Part shown: one piece after another, positions 56,853-64,000 of the stretch
Position numbering within the stretch: position 1 is the first letter of the stretch
How the letters are laid out: each line of letters opens with the position of its first letter
Source of the DNA: Brevipalpus yothersi
Lineage: Eukaryota > Arthropoda > Arachnida > Trombidiformes > Tenuipalpidae
DNA length: 64,000 nt
NCBI GenBank assembly: GCA_003956705.1
Contig: QZCP01000058.1
Coordinates: forward strand, 15,619 to 79,618
Direction: 5' to 3'
The notes under the pieces: model-generated
What the model saw: only the letters and a program-made list of their open reading frames with translations
The model's database searches: none
What the model was told of the DNA's origin: nothing
Translations under genes and position numbers: made by a program

Positions 56853-58080
56853 TGTGGATTTTCTTGACTATTTTCTTCTGGAATTTTTTCGTTTCAGAAA
56901 TTTTGATACCGAAAAAGATACAATAAAAGTAGAATGGAACCAACACTAGTAAAAATTTCTACAACGCTGATCAAAATGAGAACAACATCCTTGAGTACCT
57001 AGGTCATGTCACCCATTCAAATCAAAATGACATCAACAGAATCCTCATCAAAAAAACAAAGTCAAAATGAGCAAAACACTAGAGGCAAGCGAGTCTTTAG
57101 ATTATCCAAAACTGATAGAAAATTCAATAGCATCAACCAATTTTCATGAAAAAGTTTTTTCAGTTTGACAGCGGCCTTCTATGAGCTTCTTTGAAAATCC
57201 CCTGGCCTCAGAAACCAGGTGGAAGAAATCTAAACTCCATTTCCTATGAATTTTTCAGAATGCTGAAGCTCAAATCTCTGATAATTAACTCCTGAAAATG
57301 TTCAAATTATCATATACACGATGAAAATATGCCTAGATTCAGCCAAAAAGCTTAAAATAAAAATCAATGTTGCTCTCATTTTGATCGATTTTTTATTGAT
57401 ATTGACTCATGTTGTGTTCATTTTGATTTGTGTTCTTCCAAATTTGACTCATGCATGTTCTCATTTTGCCTTTACTGTATATTGAATAATGTCAATAGAT
57501 GGACAGATTTAGGAATCAGAATTTTTTTACCATTCCATACAAAAATAGCTTAATGAAAGATAGCAATCATAAATATCGATGAATAATTCCAATTTAACGT
57601 TGCTCAACAAAAATTTTGATTGATGAAAAAATAAGAAACAAGCTATTTCAATGATTGATTACCAAATAGTAAACTTTTCAGTCATGCTTGGAAATTCAAA
57701 AATTTTCATGAGCAAATTCAATAATAAACTAAAGCAATAAAGAGTAATAAAGATTTCACAAGTTCCCACTTCATAGGAAACGAGTGAGGACCTAAGCTGA
57801 TTAGCATTTAGAAAATACTAATTGAACCTCATTGAAACATCTTCTCCAAATTTGAAATCTGACGCATTGCCATATTCTGCCAACTATTCAGTAACAAAGT
57901 TTGGAATTTTATCGGAAACAATTGGAGTACTCCATTCATTATGATTGCTATACCAAAATCTATGGGAATTTTCTTGGAAAAAAGTCCTAATTAACTCTAC
58001 AAAATTGGATTATGAATAACTTGATTGATTGAATTTTCATAATTCTTCTTCATTTTCAAACGCTGAGAAAAAATTCTTCG
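56853..58080 (+). pseudogene. Decayed partial copy of the CRAL-TRIO gene
   Basis: Three blocks match the gene at 48426-49274. First, 56853-56919 matches exon 1 around 48489-48553, with roughly eight differences. Second, 57493-57536 is identical to 49010-49053 in exon 2. Third, 57537-58030 matches 49263-49735, the last codons, stop and 3' flank, with one substitution and a 15-bp insertion. The copy lacks about 450 bp of coding sequence between blocks one and two, where a MITE-like element sits, and about 210 bp between blocks two and three. It cannot encode a CRAL-TRIO protein. The orientation is the same as the parent. Confidence 0.85.
56921..57477. mobile_element. MITE-like element (557 bp) with TA flanks and subterminal repeats
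   Basis: The left end is CAATAAAAGTAGAATGGAAC and the right end, reverse-complemented, is CAGTAAAGGCAAAATGAGAAC, each flanked by TA. Inside, the motif CAAAATGA recurs at least three times in one orientation near the left end and three times inverted near the right end. No transposase frame exists. These traits fit a non-autonomous Tc1/mariner-type DNA element. It interrupts the CRAL-TRIO pseudogene. Confidence 0.65.
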
Positions 58081-58695
58081 TGTTTTTCATACCTTATTTT
58101 GTAACATACACAAATTTTCTGCGATGTAATCAATTTATTCTTCAATTTTAATTTTTCCATTTTTGAAGTGAAAGTTTTTTATTCATCCATGGATGAACAA
58201 TTACAATTTTAGGTAGATAATGCAAAGTTACACTATTTTCGTGTCGCTGCCTCGCAGCAGAGCGTTTTATTCAATGTTCAAGGTTTCTATGATCATGAGA
58301 ATGAAAGAAAAGGTTAGTGAATAATTGAGTTAATTAAAGTGTTCGAGTGTTATTAGGTAAGTAAAAATGAAAAGGCTAAATGAAAATGCTTGATTATTGA
58401 TCATTCAAATTGGTTGTAAAATGTAACAGATTAGATGTATGTAGATTTCCTATCCATCAGATGGAGTTACAGATAAAAAGAAAAGGGAAAGAGAAGGGGG
58501 AAAGAAGTGAAAACATCGCATTTTTTTGACCAATTTCGAGCTTATATAATGTAAGTTACATTTGCTCGAGCTGAAATGAAGCAGCTTACAATTGTTAATT
58601 AGTCGTTTTTGCAACAGATCTCAATTATTTTTCTATTTATTATTATTGTTTCAAAATTTTATCATCATCGTGAATATTGTCCTTTGCAGTCGGTA
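58081..58695. other. PPIP5K upstream region
   Basis: No gene is supported. A splice acceptor at 58688-58689, directly before the PPIP5K start codon, implies at least one 5' UTR exon somewhere upstream, possibly around 58250-58320. Confidence 0.55.
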
Positions 58696-61600
58696 ATGTG
58701 CAAGATGGGCCTCGGTCGAGTGAAGGTTGGCGTTTGTGCCATGGCTAAGAAATCGACTTGTAAGCCCATGAAAGAAATTTTGACTCGTTTGGAGGAGTTT
58801 GAATATATTCATACAACAGTATTTCCTGAGGAAACAATTCTCAAAGAGCCAGTTGAAAAGTGGCCTGAATGTGATTGTTTAGTATCATTTTTTTCGAAAG
58901 ATTTTCCACTAGCCAAAGCAGCTGAGTATGCCAAATTACGTAAACCATTTTTGGTCAATGAGCTTAATATGCAGTATGACATGCAAGATCGTCGAAAGGT
59001 TTATCGAAAATTGGAGGAAGCCGGAATAGCGTTACCTCGATATGCTGTTCTGGATCGAGATTCTCCTAACCTCGAAGAACGAGAAATTATTGAATGTGAG
59101 GATCATATTGAAATTAAAGGCAGCGTTTTCAATAAACCGTTTGTAGAGAAACCAGTTTCCGCTGAGGATCATAATATTTACATCTACTATCCTACTTCAG
59201 CTGGCGGAGGCAGCCAAAGACTCTTTCGCAAGATAGGTAATAGAAGTAGCGTCTATTCACCTGAGAGCAGTATTCGTCGAACAGGCTCTTATATTTACGA
59301 AGAATTCATGCCAACAGATGGTACAGATATAAAAGTATACACTGTTGGTCCAGATTATGCTCATGCTGAGGCTCGCAAATCTCCTGCCTTGGATGGCAAA
59401 GTCGAACGAGATAAGGACGGTAAAGAAATTCGTTATCCAATCATTTTGAGTAATGCAGAGAAATTGATTGCAAGAAAAGTATGTCTTGCTTTCGAGCAAA
59501 CTGTCTGTGGCTTCGATCTTTTGAGAGCTAATGGTAAATCATATGTTTGTGATGTAAACGGTTTCACTTTTGTCAAGAGCTCTATCAAGTATTATGACGA
59601 TTGTGCCAAAATATTAGGAAATATGATTCTTCGTAAATTAGCGCCTCAGCTTCACATCCCATGGTCTATACCATTCCAATTGGATGATCCACCGATTGTG
59701 CCTACAACATTTGGTAAAATGATGGAGCTTCGGTGTGTGATTGCCGTCATACGTCATGGCGATCGAACACCTAAACAAAAAATGAAGATGGAGGTTAAGC
59801 ATCCAAAATTTTTCGATATTTTCGAGAAACACGGAGGATATAGTGCTGGTCATATCAAATTGAAAAGACCAAATCAGCTGCAAGAAATTCTTGATACTTC
59901 TCGCTTTCTCCTCAGTGAAATGGAAAACAATCCTGAATTAGACATTGAGGAAGACAAATCGAAAGTTGAACAGCTCAAATCTGTTCTGGAAATGTATGGT
60001 CACTTCTCAGGTATCAATCGGAAAGTTGAACTTAAGTATCAACCTCGAGGAAGACCTAGACGATCCAGTAGTGAAGAAGGTAGGCGTACATTTTGTCTTG
60101 ATTGCTCATGCATTGAAATATATCGTCACATATATCTGATATCATCTCTGATTTTCAATAGATTCACCTAGAGATCCATCTCTAGTTTTAATTCTCAAAT
60201 GGGGAGGAGAGCTTACGCCTGCTGGACGTGTTCAAGCGGAAGAACTTGGAAGAGTTTTCAGGTGTATGTACCCTGGGGGACAAGGTGTGCTGCTTCGATA
60301 TTTGACCATTTCTTAGTAGTTCACACAGCAACCCAGCACGAATATTCACATGCCTCTTGATTAATGTTTTCCCTGAACCTTGCCCTATTATTCCTCCAAC
60401 TCTTTTCTCGAATCGTTCATTATTTGTTCTTGCCTTACTCTATGCTTTCAACAGCTTAGCTCCAAGTTTGAATATCTCAGCCTCAATAGAAGCTTTTTCT
60501 GTCATTGAAATTTGCTTCCAAATCGAAATGCCTCACGATTTATTTTTAGCTCATTCCTCTTTTTACAAAATTTCAATTCGACTGTCTCTTTTGTTCTTTG
60601 GAGTCTTTGGATGACAGTTCGATTTCTTGTCATGCTGCATGAACATTATTGATGCGCACTAGAACGAAAAGCAAAGAGAGCTTCAAGAATCAATCATTTG
60701 AACTTTGAAGACCCTATCTTTAGTTCTCATTCAGAAAGAATATAAGATTCACTTTTTCGAATTAAATTCATAGGTGAATATGCAGGAACTAGGGGATTGG
60801 GGCTCCTCCGTCTTCACAGCACTTTTCGTCATGACTTGAAAATTTATGCATCAGATGAAGGGAGAGTTCAGATGACCGCAGCAGCTTTTGCCAAGGTAAA
60901 TTGTGTGTCTGCTAAAGTTTCTCAACTAAAAATCCTATCTTATTTCCCTTTCATCTAGGGTCTCCTTGCACTAGAAGGAGAGCTTGCTCCGATTCTAGTC
61001 CAGATGGTCAAAAGTGCCAATACAAATGGATTGCTCGATAATGATTGTGATTCAGGAAAATTCAAGAATTTAGTCAAACAGCGTTTGCATCAAAGTCTTC
61101 AAAGAGATTCTGATTTTTCGGAAAATGATTTAGCAGCTCTCAATGCCACAGGATCGCGATCGATTCAGAATGCCCTCAACTTTATTAAAAATCCCTCTCG
61201 AGCTTGCGAACATGTTTATGAGCTCGTCAAGCAGCTCAACATCCTAATAAAGCAGCGACGAGATTCTTGTCAGAATCAAGAATATCATTTATATCATGGG
61301 GAAACATGGGATTTAATGCATCGTCGTTGGTCAAAACTCGAGAAAGATTTCAAGCTGAAATCAGGAGATTTCGATATCAGCAAAGTGCCTGATATTTACG
61401 ATTGTATTAAATATGATCTTCAGCATAACCAGCATACCCTACAATTTCCTCACGCTGAGGAACTCTATATGTTTGCCAAAGCCTTGGCGGATATTGTTAT
61501 TCCCCAAGAATATGGAATAACGAGGCAAGAGAAGTTGGCCATTGGACTAGGTATTTGTACTCCTCTCCTTAGAAAAATTCGTGGCGACTTACTTCGAGAC

Positions 61601-63393
61601 TATTCTCAAGAGGAAAACGAAACTATCAATCGACTCAATCCTCATTATTCCCATGGAGTGTCCTCCCCTGGACGTCACGTTCGAACCAGATTATATTTTA
61701 CCAGTGAGAGCCATATTCATTCACTTTTGTCCGTTTTACACTTTGGTGGCTTGGTTTCTGATCGTGATGAGCAGTGGTGTAGAGCAATGGAATATGTTTC
61801 TACTGTGTCTGAGCTGAATTATATGACTCAAATAGTTATTATGTTGTATGAAGATCCAACTAAAGATCCAACTTCAGAGGATCGTTTCCATGTTGAGCTT
61901 CACTTCTCTCCTGGAGTCGTATGCTGTGTCCAGAAAAACATTCCTAAAGGTCCAGGATTTCGACCACAAGCACGTAACGCTTTGGTTAAAGTATGTTCCG
62001 ATACTCTATCCAATCAAAGGAGTATCCATTGCATCATAACTCATTTTTCGTTTCTCTCGAATCTCATATGCACTTCTCCTTTTCTTGCTTGTCTCTTTAG
62101 AAATTCACTGAACATAACATCCATCATTCCTCCAATCCTTATCCCATACAAGAAGAAGATTCTGATGAATTAACCGTTGATGATGATATGGACAATGAAA
62201 GTTCTGATCATAGTAATCATACTCGTAGCAATCCAGTGAGTTTAGAAACTTGAGAAAAATGCATCTGAAATAATCTAACAATAATCTAATCTAACAAAAA
62301 ATTCAATTATCTATTCGAGACTATTTTTCAGTGAAAAATCTTGTTTTGCCTCTCTTGCAGGAATCTCCCAACATTCTTCTCAACGATGAATCGACCAAAA
62401 AACATCCTCTCCAGGGATACAAATTTCCAGATAAAATCCGAGGAGATCTCAACGATGAGATGGATAAACTTTCAACTTCTGATCCAACTTCGAATACCAA
62501 GCGTCGTGAAGATGGTAGCTCTAAAAGTATGTAAAACTTTGGAAAATTTTTCGAAATTTTTTACTCATGTTGTTGAATCGTTCAAAATTCTCACCCTTGT
62601 CACAATTTTTTGTGGTGTTTATCATTCTTCTATCACTTTTCATTGATAATTTTCGTTTTCCCTATCCGATTAGTTCAAACTGATCTGGTAAATTTATACT
62701 TTAGCCAGTCCTGATTAATTTTTGAGCAAAATGATTTTGTTTTACTATTCACCGAATTATGTCTTCCAGCTTAAATTTCAATTTTCTCTAATTGTGATGT
62801 CTTAAACCCTTTTGTAAAATGTTCATAAACTATTCCCAGGACGAATTCCCCACCGACATTCGATCCATGGCCACTCAGGATCGTACCTCCGCCTGTGTAG
62901 TGTAACTGATCTACCTCATTACGGTGCGTCTCTTCTCGATGTTAAGTTTAATCTCTCAAAACCAAAACTCATAACTGCTATTCTAACAGGTTCAACAAAC
63001 AGTTTATTCAGCACTGCGGTCATCAGTGGCTCATCTAGTGCTCCTGAGCTTAAAGATGTGCTCAAACAATCAACAGGTAAGAACTGCTCACTGTTTGTAT
63101 GGACTAGTTTCGAATTGAATTATTTCATTTTCGTAGATGGACTACCTGCCATTCCATCGATCAGGCCTTTGGAAACGCTCCACAATGCTCTATCTCTCAA
63201 GCAGCTAGTCGCTTTTCTCGAGCGTATGAGTGTTTCACAGAATTCTGGAAGAGTGTCTTCCCCACTGTTTTTTCAATCCTCTGAAAATTTACAAATGAAC
63301 AATCTTCCTCTCTCATCCCCTACCGCTAGCTACACTTCCAGTGAATTTTCTTTTGCGGTATCAAGCAGTGGCCAGAGTTCGCCAAAATTTTGA
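58696..63393 (+). CDS. PPIP5K: Diphosphoinositol pentakisphosphate kinase (PPIP5K/VIP)
   Basis: Nine exons: 58696-60079, 60162-60284, 60774-60895, 60959-61990, 62101-62235, 62361-62526, 62840-62923, 62990-63076 and 63137-63393. All phases close, giving 1129 residues. The cytosolic enzyme makes inositol pyrophosphates (InsP7/InsP8). The ATP-grasp kinase occupies about residues 5-340: KPFVEKPVSAEDHNIYIYYP, GGGSQRLFRKIG, SVYSPES, CGFDLLRANG and the metal-binding CDVNGF. The histidine-acid-phosphatase-like domain begins at VIRHGDRTPKQKM (about 351) and includes IYASDEGRVQMTAAAFAKG and HVELHFSPGV. The C-terminal SLFSTAVISGSSSAPEL and ETLHNALSLKQL segments are conserved in animal PPIP5Ks. The ATG at 58696 follows a cag acceptor; ATG at 58705 is an alternative. 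AATAAA is at 63729-63734. Confidence 0.97.
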
Positions 63394-64000
63394 TTCCAGA
63401 TTTCTAAATAGAATCATCAGCCATATTTTGGAAACTGTCTATCTAAGCATGATTAATGATCTTTCATACATGCCATTTTCTATGAATATGTTCCTTGAAA
63501 ATTTGAATTTTAGAGCCCTGTTCCTCTTTCCTCTTCATTCTCACTGGTTCCAAGGCTCTTAGCTTGGAACATTCCTCAAGGTGCAAGACTGCCATTGGAG
63601 TCATATTCGTTCACAACCATTCAAAGAGACTTCCAGTACTAAATTCGACTTTCTTTTTGTTTGTACATTTAGACTACCAAAGCCAGTTAGTTTAGTTGAC
63701 CTGCTTGTTTCCTGCTGAACGCGTAAGCAAATAAAGCCACATTAAGCGCAAAACACAAAAAGGGAAATATTTGAGTACCAATTGATCGATTAATGAATAA
63801 GTTTGCAGTAATTTACTCTATTGGAGAGAATATTCACATGAAAAATAGTATGTTTTAATCGTGGATGCATGTGTAGTTCTTCTTCCTCACTCGACAATGG
63901 TCTTATCAATATGAAACATGTGCAAATTCCTTCACCCATCTCGAGCATCACTGGGACACAATGTTGATTGAATTTTGTGAAACATACATGTTAGCTACAA
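63394..64000. other. PPIP5K 3' UTR and right edge
   Basis: The AATAAA at 63729-63734 probably ends the PPIP5K transcript. No other feature is visible to the edge of the window. Confidence 0.6.

Noticed and set aside
60357..60614. 85-codon frame in PPIP5K intron 2
   Set aside because: It lies wholly in the 489-bp intron, flanked by good splice sites, and matches nothing in PPIP5K.
1..64000. CRISPR arrays, operons, prokaryotic origins or phage
   Set aside because: Introns, gene content and repeats are eukaryotic. No spacer-repeat structure was seen; the regular repeats are dinucleotide tracts.
1..64000. tRNA, rRNA and snRNA genes
   Set aside because: I found no convincing A/B-box pairs or conserved RNA cores by eye. 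A tRNAscan-SE/Infernal run would be decisive.

Overview
The window is eukaryotic nuclear DNA, almost certainly from an arthropod. It is AT-rich, has short GT-AG introns (mostly 50-200 bp), and carries animal genes throughout: MRE11, PPME1, UBFD1, a RPUSD2-like pseudouridine synthase, WASF/SCAR, ACAP, ATP-citrate lyase, ZC2HC1, TMEM63, beta-tubulin and PPIP5K. A single-exon ABCG/ABCH-like half transporter, a CRAL-TRIO lipid-transfer protein and small Cys-rich or His-rich secreted proteins fit an arthropod. A compact mite-like chelicerate is my best guess, but nothing here proves the group.

Layout. (1) 1-10.3 kb is gene-poor. It holds a possible 3'-terminal exon at the left edge (93-198), long (CT)n/(GA)n tracts and one probable solo LTR (4485-4970). 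(2) 10.3-25.1 kb is gene-dense: MRE11 (+), PPME1 (+), UBFD1 (-), RPUSD2-like (-), WASF (+) and ACAP (+). (3) 25.8-33.5 kb has a His-rich secreted mini-protein (+), an intronless minus-strand gene whose C-terminus is HERPUD-like and whose N-terminus contains a piece homologous to ATP-citrate lyase, and the intact ATP-citrate lyase gene (+) itself. (4) 34.7-47.6 kb has ZC2HC1 (+), TMEM63 (-), beta-tubulin (-), the ABC half transporter (-) and a tentative 47-residue spliced ORF (+). (5) 48.4-58.1 kb has a CRAL-TRIO gene (+), an intronless ZIP-family metal transporter (-) with altered metal-site residues, and an ABRA/costars gene (-) whose 3.3 kb intron contains two paralogous six-cysteine secreted protein genes on the opposite strand. 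A decayed CRAL-TRIO copy, split by a MITE-like element, follows. (6) 58.7-63.4 kb holds a complete PPIP5K inositol-pyrophosphate kinase (+).

Most genes are unrelated housekeeping genes that merely lie next to each other, so there is no operon logic. Functional themes are cytoskeleton (WASF, ABRA, tubulin, ACAP), metabolism and signalling (ACLY, PPIP5K, PPME1) and membrane transport (TMEM63, ABC, ZIP).

The strongest unusual observations are the ACLY/HERPUD chimera next to its apparent donor gene, the ZIP transporter that has lost canonical metal ligands, the nested pair of secreted proteins, and the CRAL-TRIO pseudogene whose 3' flank is nearly identical to the parent while its coding part is mostly gone. 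Exon models were built by hand from splice consensus, reading frame and family knowledge. Frames close in every multi-exon model given as complete.
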